Source: Arachnopeziza araneosa
Taxonomy: Eukaryota > Ascomycota > Leotiomycetes > Helotiales > Arachnopezizaceae
Reading direction: 5' to 3'
DNA: 64,000 nucleotides
Assembly: GCA_003988855.1 (NCBI GenBank)
Contig: QYAI01000024.1
Span: 434,001-498,000 of the forward strand
Every line of letters begins with the position of its first letter. Position 1 is the stretch's first letter. A program made the position numbers and the translations under genes. Below are positions 34,596 through 45,918 of the stretch, in pieces. The notes under the pieces were generated by a model that made no database searches, was not told where the DNA came from, and saw only the letters and a program-made list of their open reading frames with translations.

Positions 34596-36495
34596 GATGT
34601 GCCGTGCTGTGGGCGTGTTTCCTTTTCGAAGGATGAGGTAGTGAGGTAAGTGGGTTTGAGGAGAAGTCTTGATTGAGAGATTTGGGTTGTGTGTCTGTGA
34701 TCAATGTTTCTCGTAGAGAAAGGATGGAGAGGAAAAAGAAGAAGAAGATAATCTGCGTTTTTATTGTACGATTGGGTTGTGCAGAGAGAGAAATTAGTGC
34801 TGCTGCTATGTCTTCGGTATTCTTTACTGTTGTGAGGTGCAATTGTTGGCTGGGTTGACAAGGCTGAGGCCGCGAGTAGAAGCCTGCGCAAGGCAGCCAA
34901 TCAAGGCCGAGCAAGAAACTGGGCAGGAAGGGAGGGGGAATTTGGCATGTGGATGGAAGGAAGGAGGGATTTCGCTCACGGGACACGCATCATTTCTTCG
35001 TCGACCTACTCAATTACCTTTCTCAGCCTACCTACACTCTCCGCTGCTCAGCGCTGGGCTTCGTCAAGACTTTCTTAGCCATGATCACCGGCTTCAGATA
35101 TATTGGCAGGATCATACCTCGAGTCTAAATGCGGAATGGGAGTTGCTTATATTAGCATGCATAAATGGAATCTCTTGTCAATCATTGCTGAAGAGGATTA
35201 CTGTACTCCAAGCTTACACTGGGATAGGAAACGGACCAGTTCCAAACACAGTCCATGCCGATGCCTTCCTGATATGAGATCCAGAAACATCGGCCTGGGA
35301 AGCCGGACGGCAGTGTCAACCACTATGACAGCAGCCATGGACAATGGACGAACTCCCACTGGAGATACGCCTTCCAGGAGTCTCGGTTCCATGCTGGTGA
35401 CAGCCAGCCTCCGTGCTCGGATCTGCAAACTCAAGGGGAACAGATATTGAATAGCTGATGATCTGGGGGAAACCAAGCGGACGAAGCGGTGCTATTGGGC
35501 ATGTTAGAACCACGGTGTTCGTTGATAGAGCGGCATAAACCCATCCGTGGCGCAGCGCGAGATGCTCAGGGGCTGGCGGGACCGTCAACATTAAACGGCG
35601 GCGGCGGGCGTCGACGTAGTACCAGCGCTGGCCAGCCAATCATGGCGGACCCGACCGAACGACTTTGAGTCTCTTGAAACGACATGCGAGTTTCACGCAT
35701 CCAAAAGAATTGGCAGCTCCAAACCCTCGTGGGTTCTCGCCGCCATCATTGGCTGTTTGTTGCTGCCATTTCACGCTCCTCCAATTACAGCGTCACTTGC
35801 GCAGCCCCAAGAGGAAAGCAGCGACAGGATGCCCTCCGCTCTGGCTGCTGCAGCTTCATCAGGTAAGTGAGGTACGTTGGAAGTTTGGTCCGCTGCAACT
35901 CCTGAGCGACACCCTCCGTTCCTTCCCATCTTACTTCTGCTGCCAGGTCCCTCCCCAGCATCTCTTCGCTCCTTTCTCTTCTCTTCTCTCCCTCCCTCCC
36001 TCTCCATCTCTTTCGCGCACACTCCATCTTCAGAAGTCATCTGGCAGGCCATGTTGTCTTGTCACGTCCTTCATTCCTAGTCCATACCTCACCATCGCTT
36101 TGGATATATTTGACCACCCCCCCGGCTTCATTCTACTCCAGGGTGCGACTTCTGCCAGCTTCCATCTCTAGGGTTGACAACGAGACGAAACCCTTCTCGT
36201 AATCTCTTTAGAACGCTCGGTGCTGTGCATCCGACAGCCATCGTCGCAAACGCCTCACTCGTGGCCCACCAAGCCGTCGACTGATCCATCTCAAACACCA
36301 ACTGTTTGGACACAGGAGCACCGCCTGCAGTTCCTCCGTTGCGAGAAACGCATCATTGCCAAGCTCCCAGGTCATAACCATCTCGCTATTGCATTCATAC
36401 GGCCCCAACAGCCCAGTCTCGACGCCCGAAGGCGATCTGAGAAAGTGTTAAAACTTTCTGTTCAATTCCGCCTGCTTTCCTCGCAGGTATCATCA
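34596..36495. other. Intergenic region upstream of the GPI-type protein gene
   Basis: About 1.9 kb with no supported gene; both flanking genes point away from it, so it holds two promoters. A CT-rich tract at about 35960-36010 and the pyrimidine-rich stretch before 36496 look like leader sequence. The open frame that continues upstream of 36496 to 36220 lacks a signal sequence and is treated as untranslated. Confidence 0.5.
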
Positions 36496-37281
36496 ATGAG
36501 GATGCGGAGGAACGCCCTCTCGATTGTCCTGGCGCTGCCAGCTGCCAGCGCGCTCTCTCTTGCCAATTTTCAGCAGATTACTTCATCCTCAATCCCGCAG
36601 ACATGTATATCTACCTACGATAAACAAATCCCTTCGTGTACCCAAAACGATTTCAACAATGGATGCTCGGAAGCATGTATAACCGGCCTCAACAGCGTGG
36701 CGGGCGATGTGAGCAACGCTTGCTCCGACGTCAACGTCAGCCCAAATACACTATTAGGGTTCGTACTGGCCGGAGACATAACTCAAGCCCTTTGCCCGAA
36801 GGTTAGCCCAACACCAAGCTCAACACCACCAACTCCGCCAAACTCTGTCACGATACCGACAGACAGTCAGGGTGTCACAGGAGGTTTAGGCTTGAAGACT
36901 ACCACTTCATCTGTAAGCAAAACAACTTCAGTTTTGACAACTTCTACTTCTGCATCATTGCAATCAATGTCCAAATCGACCAGATCTAAATCAACTACTT
37001 CCACCACACAGGTATCCACAACCACTACGGACTCTGCACCAGCATCTACCACAGTAGCAGCTGGTGGCGAGGCCTCTTCTAGCATAGCTTCGACTCAACC
37101 GAGTAAAACGAGTAGCAAAACGAAATCCCCTACCTCGACATCGACATCCAGCGGGGGAAATGTTGATGCTGGACAAGGAAGTCCTTTTGATATTGAGAGC
37201 AGTGCCAGTCTTGTTGACGCGCGGTCGATCGCGACGACGGTGGTGGTGATGTTGTGGGCAGGTATCTTGTTCGGAAGGTAA
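36496..37281 (+). CDS. Secreted Cys-rich, Ser/Thr-rich GPI-type surface protein
   Basis: 261 residues from the ATG at 36496, chosen because it puts a signal peptide (MRMRRNALSIVLALPAASA) at the N-terminus; longer in-frame starts would bury it. A compact domain of about 85 residues with six Cys follows (near TCIS, SCTQ, GCSEACI, ACSD and LCPK). Then comes a Ser/Thr/Lys-rich stalk of about 130 residues, likely O-glycosylated. The C-terminal hydrophobic segment (IATTVVVMLWAGILFG), with only an Arg after it, fits a GPI-anchor signal. The Cys spacing does not obviously match CFEM (eight Cys), so I do not use that name. Probably a cell-wall or plasma-membrane protein; the specific role is unknown. 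Confidence 0.8.
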   Translation: MRMRRNALSIVLALPAASALSLANFQQITSSSIPQTCISTYDKQIPSCTQNDFNNGCSEACITGLNSVAGDVSNACSDVNVSPNTLLGFVLAGDITQALCPKVSPTPSSTPPTPPNSVTIPTDSQGVTGGLGLKTTTSSVSKTTSVLTTSTSASLQSMSKSTRSKSTTSTTQVSTTTTDSAPASTTVAAGGEASSSIASTQPSKTSSKTKSPTSTSTSSGGNVDAGQGSPFDIESSASLVDARSIATTVVVMLWAGILFGR

Positions 37282-38062
37282 CGATCACTGAGCCAGTGAT
37301 GGATGAGAGGTGCTGAGGCATGATTATAATGTTTATACCTGAACTCGGTTTGAGAACACGAGAATTGGCGGAGCTTTGTAGGCAAACAGGCGTGGAAGAT
37401 CCTTGGCGTTCAGGCTTCGAGATATCGAGTCGTCTTAAATGGGATGGATGAAGATGATACCTATGATAGAAACTATCAATAACCTCAAAATGAGAGAAGC
37501 CATAATGTGGCAAAAACATGCTCTTCCAGTTTCTTGTAAGACGTGAACGAATGAGTACCTCGGCCGAAATCATTGCTCATTTACTACGAGCTGCACCAGG
37601 TTGGTCGCCACTTTAGACGGCAAGTGCCTAATATGGATCTGGACCGGACCGTTCGTCAATCGATCAATTCATGAATAATATAGTAGTTTATGAGTAGTAC
37701 CATTATTCATGAATGATGATTCATCAAATGAGTAGCCCGTATGATTTACGATCCCCAGGGAATAACGTTCGAAATTTGGGAGTATCGATTGAATATAAAG
37801 TCACCAGGTAAGATTGAAAAATGAAAATGAGGAGAAGAGGCACCAAGCGAGATGATAAGCCAATCTTCCATGGCGGTGAAATCTAATACGAGTAGATTCT
37901 GCGGAGTAACCACAGTATCTCATGTAGGAGAGGAACATTTAATGGGACTAAGCCGCCAGGTATGATTTTAGTAGAAAGATCAAGTTAGTATTCATTAAGT
38001 ATATTCCTCTTTAGTTTCATTCATAATACTAACTCTACAAGCCGCAGCCATACTGTAGTCTG
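37282..38062. other. Convergent AT-rich intergenic region
   Basis: About 780 nt between two convergent genes. AT-rich, with short direct and inverted repeats of ATTCATGAAT-type sequence around 37665-37735. No gene seen. Confidence 0.55.
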
Positions 38063-39150
38063 TTACGAATACACTTCGAATGCCTTAGCCGCAGCCAAAA
38101 CACTCTCCTTGAACCCAATGAACGGCACTCCCGTGGCCTCGACCGCCTTCGAGGTATCAAGGAATAGTGAGATATCAACAGGGCGATCTTCACCTGGAAG
38201 TCCTTCTTGGATGATTCCTCTTCGTTCTGGGTACGCCTCCCTCAAAACATCCGCAATAGCTTGCGCGGTCTTTGCCGATGAAGCAGCAAGATAACGTTCC
38301 CCATTCGTCTTCTCCGGGTTGTCAACAACAAAGACAAACAATCGTGCTACGTCTCGAATATCTACAGATATCCCAGATCCAATAGAGGGCGAAAGAGGAC
38401 CACCAGATAATATGCTGTAGACGTCTCCAACTGTCTCACTGATATCCTGTGGGTTCTTGGGTAAGAGTAAAGGAGGGCCTCCAACTAGAGCCGGCCAAAC
38501 AGCTACCATAGTGAACTTGGGCTTCTTCTCATCACGGAATGTCCAGAACGCTCTTTCTGCGGCAGTCTTGCTTGCGGAGTAAATGTCTCTACTCGATGCT
38601 TTTCCACCTTTAATTTCAACTTCATGTTCTGAGGCTTCGTTCCAGTCGATTTCGGAGTACACATGACCTTCTTCTCTGGGAGACGTGATGGCTGCGATTG
38701 AAGACATTTGAACCACCGTCTGGACATCTTTTCCATGCTCATACGCGCTATTAAGGATAGTTTTGGTTCCCTCAGTCGCCCCATGCATAACAGGGACAGG
38801 ATCCGTAAAGGACAAGCTTACAGGCGCAGCTAGATGTGCAATAGCATGGACACCTTACAACATTTAGTTTTCTCTCAAAAACATTTTGAGATGAGCTGCT
38901 CACCTTGTACGGCTTTGTCAAAAGCTCCCGCCTTCGTGATATCTGGGACAATGACAATTTCGAATCGGCCGGATTTAACTTCCTCGCTCAAGACTTCTTG
39001 GATAGCCTCTCCGGATTTGGCGGCACGGATTGTTCCTCGTACATTATATCCCGCGTCGAGATAGGCTTTAACTGTACGGGCCGCAATGAAGCCATTTGCA
39101 CCGGTGACAAGCACCGTCTTCTCATTGCAGAGGTGAGTTTTCTAAATGGT
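38063..39150 (-). CDS. Extended short-chain dehydrogenase/reductase (dihydroflavonol-reductase/Gre2-like)
   Basis: NAD(P)H-dependent reductase of the extended SDR superfamily; the substrate is probably a carbonyl compound. Two exons are clear: the 5' exon down to 38904, then 38063-38853, with an intron at 38854-38903 in matching phase. Motifs: TGANGFIA (dinucleotide-binding Gly-rich loop) at the start of the Rossmann fold, an HLAAP segment, MSSIAA (catalytic Ser region) and YSASK (catalytic Tyr and Lys). The C-terminal half ends AAKAFEVYS and is intact. The start is not resolved: the frame runs back through KTVLVTGANG to an in-frame TAG near 39150, with a possible acceptor (ACCATTTAG) but no convincing upstream ATG exon. 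It may have a tiny first exon or a lost start. Confidence 0.8.
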
Positions 39151-40059
39151 TTAGATTGATTCAACACCAAGAGGGCGAGAAAAGTCGACTGTGCGGGAGC
39201 GAATTCAACTTCTGCTGGTGAACAATCTTAATCAATTTTCAAGCTGCTCTGTTTGTGGAGACAAAGTAGAGCATTAGATGGATTGTTTTCAATACTTGTC
39301 TCCACCCAAAGAAACTGCCTGACATGCGTTCATACTGTGCGCCCTGATTACTGTACTTCCTTGATAATATGGCCTTGACCGAGGTTGAGACGAACCACGA
39401 ATGTGAAGATAGCTACTTTGGCATCTCTCTGCGTATTCCCGTTCCAGCGTGGCTGAATGAAGACAAAGAAGCCTCGATTAGTGATCTCAATGAAGACAGA
39501 GAACCCTCAATTAGTGATCAACGCGGCAACCTCGCTAGGTATAGCGCGGTGAAATGTTGTGCAATTCGCCAGGCGAAATGCTTACTGCGCAAGTATTTGA
39601 TATTTTTATTTTCCTGTTGCACAAACATTTTGGTATGCTGTGACGTTGAATATAAAACATTTAAGACCGAGGCTATTTGCATTCTGAAATTCCAAATCCC
39701 AAACTGCCAGTCGTAACCTTGAGGATCTTGCTGATGATAAATCTGGGTGCAGTCTTCGTGCGGCTTAATAACCAGAGTCACCGGCCGACTCTCGGATTTT
39801 AGGCTCAGGAACAGGAACATGTCCTGGTGATGAGCATCATATCCGATGGCTTGGCTTGCATGTATACGATGAGCATGCATTGCCTTGAAGAAACTAGTCT
39901 GGGAGTCCAGTATTTGAGTTCAGCATTGCACAACACAACGCCAACCATCTCACAGTATTTATATCATGATGTGTGCCATTAATTGTCCCTGGTTCTGCAG
40001 AACACTGGAGGTTGCTTCTTTATCATCTCTTCATTCTCCAGATTCTACAATAGACCAAC
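39151..40059. other. Intergenic region between divergent reductase and hydrolase genes
   Basis: About 900 nt with two promoters. A short imperfect tandem duplication lies at about 39457-39520 inside an open frame (39369-39716) that otherwise looks non-coding. Confidence 0.5.
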
Positions 40060-41616
40060 ATGCACTTCCAAACTTGCACAGTCGCATATGCGCTGAGCCT
40101 TGTAGCTTCCTTCTCTTCTCTCGCCGCAGCGGATTACAGCAAAGCAAAAACATGTACTGACTACACCATCCCCGTTACTCCAACCTCAGTCAATCTTGTC
40201 TTTGCCAAGCCCTTCGTAACCAACTTTGATCTCGTGGATTTTGTCACTAATATCGCGAGCCGAGATGCTGCCAATGAATTCCGCCCCTACAACGGAACTT
40301 ATACTGCGACGGCCAATTACTCCATCTCTGCTACTTTTTGCACACCGACTGGCAAGAATAATGGTGTCCTGTTGCTCGCATCACATGGATTGAACTTTGA
40401 CAGGAGGTAAAGTCCCAGACCCAGCCTTGCAGGGCCTCAATTAATGTGGATAGCTATTGGGATCCTTCCATCAAGAACGGAACCTACAGTTTTGTGGACT
40501 GGGCAATTGGCCTCGGATATTCTGTCTGGACTTATGATAGGCTTGGAGTGGGAAAATCGACTTTGTAGATCTTCCTTCTCTTCTGCCTTGCACCTTCGAA
40601 ACTAATAGTTAAATAGACTCTCTGGCTATGTCAACCAGATCTCAATCCAGACTGCTATCTTGCAAGAGCTTAGCAGTTATGTAAAGGCAGGGAAATATAC
40701 CGGCTCATTTGGTGTTCCAAAGAAATTTGTCCTCGTGGGACATAGCTTTGGTAGCGAACTGTCAGCTGCTGTATCGGTTGCCGAACCAAATCTTGCTGAC
40801 GGTCTTATTTTGACTGGTAAGAAAACTTCAGTGGGGTGTACAGGCATATAGCTAACCCATTCCAGGATTCAACTTTAATGCTAGTGCCAGTATGTATATT
40901 CTGTGGTGGCCTAGGAGACAAGGAGTGGAGTATCTCGAACATATTCAACTCTTCACTCCTTTAACATCTATTGGAAGCCTGTACTAACGGAAATACAGAT
41001 AATGGCCCCGGGTTTCTCGAGATATTTGCACCTCGTATCGCAAGTACCGTACATTCACAATGGGCCAATCTTGACACCGTGATTACTTCCTCCCCTTCCT
41101 ATATTTACAGAGTTCTGACCTATTTTTAGGGTTACGTAACTGCGGTTGACCTTTACTCAGACATCTCCGCGTAAGCCACAGTCCACCTTCAATTACATGG
41201 AGAAATCCATCTAACCACCAACCTAGCTTCCTCAAAGCCCCAGACTACGATGTTGATGTTGCAGAATACACTCACCGTAACCGCCAACCCTTATCCGTTA
41301 GCGAGGTGGTCTCGGGAGCTATAGCTAACCTAGCACCGGTCAACTACACTGGTGTTGCATTGGTGATCGCCGGACAATATGATCTTATTTTCTGCACTTC
41401 ATTGTGAGTTCTCCCTGTTGATATCGAGGAAGAACACAGACTAACGTGGCTAGCTGTGACGATGTGATTGCCCATCCATCCACCGAGATCTTTTCGAAAG
41501 CAAAAGCCTTCAAGGCTGTTAGCTTTCCTGGCTCGGGCCATGGGTTGAATTTCGCGACGAACCATACTGGGGCGTTTAAGGAGATTACAGATTACCTTGG
41601 TGCGAATGGGCTATAA
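40060..41616 (+). CDS. Secreted alpha/beta hydrolase (lipase/esterase-like)
   Basis: Predicted extracellular serine hydrolase, 380 residues from eight exons: 40060-40406, 40454-40564, 40617-40816, 40866-40889, 40999-41078, 41130-41170, 41227-41403, 41454-41616. All junctions keep phase, and the donors are mostly GTAAG/GTATG/GTGAG. A signal peptide of about 24 residues (ALSLVASFSSLAAA core) precedes the mature chain. Fold landmarks: LLLASHGLNFD (oxyanion-region HG), WTYDRLGVGKS, the nucleophile elbow GHSFGSE, an acid candidate in IAGQYDLIFC and the catalytic His in GSGHGLNF. The intron at 41079-41129 was placed to give LDTGYVTAVDLY; a donor at 41044 would be an alternative. Several possible N-glycosylation sites (NGT, NYS, NHT) fit secretion. 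The substrate is unknown. Confidence 0.85.
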
Positions 41617-42317
41617 ATTACAGAGAGTAATGGTCTATACATGAATAAAGAGTTAAAGTGAGGTGAGGGTAATCTAAAAGCCGCATGTTTTAGAATTTTG
41701 TTTTGAGACGGGGTTGAGAATAGTAGAATTATTACCTTCTGAGGTACATTATAGTAATGAGAATAGTGACAATATTTGAAAAGCGGTGCTCAACCATTAC
41801 TGAAAGTGTTCTACTGTGCAGGTAACTATCTTACCTCGTAGATTTGTGAGAGAAAGTATACTCAGCTGCTGTACCTTTACTTTGATCACATGGTGGTAAA
41901 TCTAAGAAGCATCATACAAGATTATACGATACGATGATGAGAGGTTGAGAGTACAAGCCTAAGAGGAATAAAGTGGGTAGAGTAAATGAAAGAGAGATGA
42001 GCTCACTTGAGTTTGTGATAATGACCATCGCATAAGGGGATGACAGAGCGGGTTGTGAGAAGATAAAAAGCATCTACACGTCAAGTGGTTGTATTTCACG
42101 AAATGAACACGGGAACTATGAGACACACAATCTCGTAATAAACGTGGAGCTTTCTTATTATTGTACGTATAAATTTAAATGATCAGAGGGAAGTCAGACG
42201 CCTAAATTATATATCCCATCATCCTAAGTCTTGGCTTGACACGTCACTAACAGATATACCACCAACCATCATCCATCATCAACATAAAGTCATCACCTCT
42301 AACGGCCGTTCCTTTCA
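41617..42317. other. Convergent AT-rich intergenic region
   Basis: About 700 nt of AT-rich sequence between convergent genes; nothing recognisable. Confidence 0.55.
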
Positions 42318-42680
42318 TCAGTCATAGTACTTCGAACTCTCCCTCCTCTCATAGCGCTGCGGCCTATGCCTCTCCTCTTCATATTCCTGAAGCAGTTGTG
42401 GTTTCTTTCTCTCTACTTCGTATTCATCTCCATAAGCGAGTTCCCGCCTCTTCACCCTCCCGCCATCCTCAACCATATATCGTTGGCCTCGCGAATCATC
42501 ATCATGATATCTCGTGCTCTTGGGCCTGTGTCTGGGTTGAGAGTGACGACGGCGTTTGCCTTTGTGGTGTTCGTGCTCCTCTTTTTCGCTGTACAGGATC
42601 CCTTTGGGCCAGAAACGTTGAGCACAGTAGACCAGGCCTAGGAGCTGGATGATGTGCGAGACAGTATGGGACCCGACCAT
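42318..42680 (-). CDS. Small hypothetical protein with N-terminal hydrophobic segment and charged tail
   Basis: 120 residues, single exon. The first ~30 residues hold a moderately hydrophobic stretch (HIIQLLGLVYCAQRFW) that could be a membrane anchor or signal-anchor. The rest is strongly charged, with His/Lys/Arg, Glu and Tyr in repetitive patterns and a C-terminus ending SSKYYD. No family recognised. The skewed composition fits disorder and nucleic-acid or membrane-surface binding, but also leaves room for a chance ORF. A TATA-like ATATATAAG lies about 300 nt upstream on the plus strand. Confidence 0.45.
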   Translation of the reverse strand: MVGSHTVSHIIQLLGLVYCAQRFWPKGILYSEKEEHEHHKGKRRRHSQPRHRPKSTRYHDDDSRGQRYMVEDGGRVKRRELAYGDEYEVERKKPQLLQEYEEERHRPQRYERRESSKYYD

Positions 42681-44225
42681 TATGAAGGAGAGAGATGAGA
42701 TAGAAGATTGGTTATGAGGTTGATTGGTTTATATAATGGTGGTGCAAACGATGAAAATTTGTGAGTCTTGCGAGTAATGAATGGATAAGGAGAGAATTGA
42801 CTTTGGTTTTGGACAATGCTTTTAAGAGGAGAAAGTGGGAGCAATATAACTTCTAGAGAGGCTCAAGTCGTGTCACAACTCAAAGATAAGTTCACCGAAA
42901 ACAACGGCGTAGATTGGTTGATGGGAAGATGGATCATCAACTGAACTACAAAGGAGCTGGGCAACAGCGGGGTGCGCGGATGGCTACATATATAAGTCAG
43001 AGGCAATAGTAAGCAAGGAAATGCGAGCGTGGCTGGTTGCCGAACTGGCGATCAAGTCGGTCGGGCGTAAATGCCTCGCCCACGAATTGGTGTGTGTTGC
43101 ACAGCCCGATCACGACGCCGAATACAGGGAGTGCGACGACTTCGGCAACGTGCTGCGACTATCTGGTTGTCCATTTTAAGGCTGAGATAAGAGTTGTCCT
43201 GTAGCTTATACAGACAATCATCAAAGCTTATTGGTCTGGTCGAGGATGTTGTGTCTAAAATCAAAAGGATTGTGCACCCCCACGAAAAGGCACAGTCGGT
43301 GAGGAGGGATATCGGAAGGAAAAGCACATCATCGCTCTGGATTAGAATACAGCTTTCGAGAAGCAAACCTGTTCTCTCCCGCTGCATCATTTCTATTCAT
43401 TGAACGCCTTGGTTGGAGATAAGGAAAGTTGTAGTGCCGAGCATGATGATCTAAAGTAGATTATACAACGCTCTCAAGCAGTAAAAACACCAATTTCTGC
43501 AGGAAATTTGAGCCTGACATGATGTAGCCTTCTGCGGCTGAAAGTAAACAATTGACTTGAGTATACAAAGTAATTGGCTATCAAAGATCGGATAGAACCC
43601 GTTCTAGCATCGAGCCTGGTTCATTCCGAGGTTCAACATTTTAGCATTTACATATTCCGCATATAATTGAATGATTTCGGTCATAGCCCTGTACGACCCG
43701 ATTATAAATTTTGGAGTATTTCCAGGAGAATCGGTGTTGAAAGTCGTTTAAGGTTCTCAGATACAGGACTGAGACACGACCCTAGGGCTGAGATCTCCAG
43801 TATACGCCGTGTAGATCAAAAACATGAACAAAATTTCAAGAAAGAAGAAATCTCATGAATGCAATCGTAAATCGCAAAGGTAGAGATTGAGAGGAGACTG
43901 AAAGATGAATTCTCAGATTCTTCATCTGCGCCAATATGACAGCGGAGGACTACAACGATAAGAGATCGACTTGAAGGCCTGAAACATTGTAACGGAGAGC
44001 GCTTCCTCTTCATATCCTCGAAATCAACAGAACGGAAGCCGCAATGGTATGTACACACTCGTCAGTATGAAGAAGAAGGAATTTTTGTTACTCCGTTGAC
44101 AACGCTTATACTATTTTAGCCCCTGACGCGAGGCTGATCGCCAAGACAAGCCAATGACCGCCTCATCAATTCAACTTCCTTTCACACTTTTCTCAACACC
44201 TCACTCTCCTTCCATCACCGTCACC
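42681..44225. other. Intergenic region upstream of the PHS1 gene
   Basis: About 1.5 kb without a supportable gene. An upstream in-frame ATG at 44154 precedes the chosen PHS1 start; the sequence around it is pyrimidine-rich leader. Confidence 0.5.
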
Positions 44226-45011
44226 ATGGCAGATACTCAGGAACCTGTCAGCAACACACGAAAGCCTGGACCTAAGCCGCTCCAATCCAGCTCGCCGAAA
44301 ACTCAATACCTCATCCTCTATAATTTTGTTTCTGCATTGCTATGGGTTGTTGTACTGGGACGTGTCCTATTACTTATCCCTATGGTGGGATTTGGTCGGG
44401 TCTACCAAGGAGCTGGCAAATTCACGAAATGGACCCAGACAATGGCTCTTCTAGAAATTGTTCACGCCGCGACTGGTAAGTCTCCTGAAGGCCTGTCTAT
44501 CTGCGGATTGAGACACTAATGGTTAATGCCGTAGGCATTGTACGAGCACCTATCAGCACCACAGGCATGCAAGTAGCCAGCCGGCTACTCCTCGTATGGG
44601 GCATAGTCAACAACTTCCCATCTCTTGCCGGGAGTGCTGGATATTCGAGCATGCTGATTGCATGGAGCGTGACGGAGGTTATTCGATACTCATATTTTGT
44701 CTCAACCCTCAGTGGATACCATCCAAAGTTCATCACTTGGTTGAGATATAATACTTTTTACGTGCTGTATCCATTAGGCATCAGTAGTGAATGCTGGTTG
44801 ATTTACACAGCGATCAAGCCGGCCAAACGAATCAGACTGGAGTACGCTTGGGTTTTGCAGTTGATATTGTTTATCTATATCCCTGGTAAGACTTCGGGAC
44901 TGCATGTATACTAAAACTAATTTATTAAAAGGCTCTTATATCCTGTTCACGCATATGATGGCTCAACGGAGGAAGGTTATGAGAGGAAAACAAGTTCAAA
45001 AGGCGGAGTAA
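44226..45011 (+). CDS. phs1: Very-long-chain (3R)-3-hydroxyacyl-CoA dehydratase (PHS1/HACD)
   Basis: ER membrane enzyme for the third step of very-long-chain fatty acid elongation: dehydration of 3-hydroxyacyl-CoA to trans-2-enoyl-CoA. Three exons (44226-44475, 44535-44885, 44932-45011) keep phase and give 226 residues. Six or so hydrophobic spans are visible. The catalytic region YVLYPLGISSE carries the conserved Tyr and Glu of the family. The C-terminus is basic (HMMAQRRKVMRGKQVQKAE), consistent with an ER-retention-type tail. The ATG at 44226 (ACCATGG context) is preferred over the in-frame ATG at 44154, which would add 24 Ser/Thr/Pro-rich residues. Confidence 0.93.
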
Positions 45012-45918
45012 ACGGTTGGGATAGGTATAGACAAAAGAATATGAAGTATCGAGTATCTTCTTCCTCGGGGAATCAGACGTCTCCGGAAAAGACTCCAGAA
45101 TCTACAGCATTTGAGTAATTAAGGACTTCTCTATCCAAGATCAAATATCTACAGGTTTCCATTCAATGGAGATACCATTAACTAGTCATCAGAGTAACCT
45201 TAATATTTTAGAGAGGCTGCATTCTCACTTCGAAAGAGGGGATCGTAGTCAGAGGGCTAGATTACGTGGATGACTAGCTCAGTGTCTGCATTCAGTAATG
45301 ATATTACTACATCAACAAGTCTTAATGTTCGGTATGATTAGCTTTCCAAAAGACCATCCTATTTTTCTTCCATATGGGCATCGATTCTTAGCTTTCGTGT
45401 GAAAGTCGAGGCCTCTCTCAAGCAGTTCATCTCTCTGAGTGTTTTACTCCAAAACTATTTGCTATTTAGTAATTCTTCGCTTGTATTTAGTCATGATGTT
45501 ACGGTTCTCAATGTAAACAATAAGCAGCATACGAGTGCTGGTGGTGCCTTTTACGAAGTAAAACATATTTGTAAGTAACCCCAATATCATATATAGTAGT
45601 ATTTGGATCAGTTTTTTATAGTCGCAGATTCGATCTTTTGTAATGAAATACATGGGCAGTCATGATCTACTAGTGAGATTCATACTCGGTTAACATGCAC
45701 GTCGGAGAGCAAACATTAGGCTTTGTTATGAGAGTGTAGAGTATCCCATTTTGTGATACGAAAGCTACGCTTTGCAAGAACGCCTTTCTGCTTTATTCGT
45801 CCATGCTCAATGATCTCTGTTCCCATTTTCCTGGATATCCCATTTACTCTGTTCGTTCATGCTTGATGATATCTGCTGCTGACAAGCCCACTTGCTTAGA
45901 GAAGATCTCATGCTCAGC
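45012..45918. other. Convergent intergenic region
   Basis: About 900 nt AT-rich region between convergent genes; no gene supported. Confidence 0.55.

Noticed and set aside
36220..36495. In-frame upstream extension of the GPI-type protein
   Set aside because: It would place about 90 residues before an excellent signal peptide; the start at 36496 explains the protein better.
39369..39716. 115-residue frame containing a short internal duplication
   Set aside because: The duplication is real but short, the remainder is Cys/Ile-rich without a domain, and it lies in a promoter region between divergent genes.
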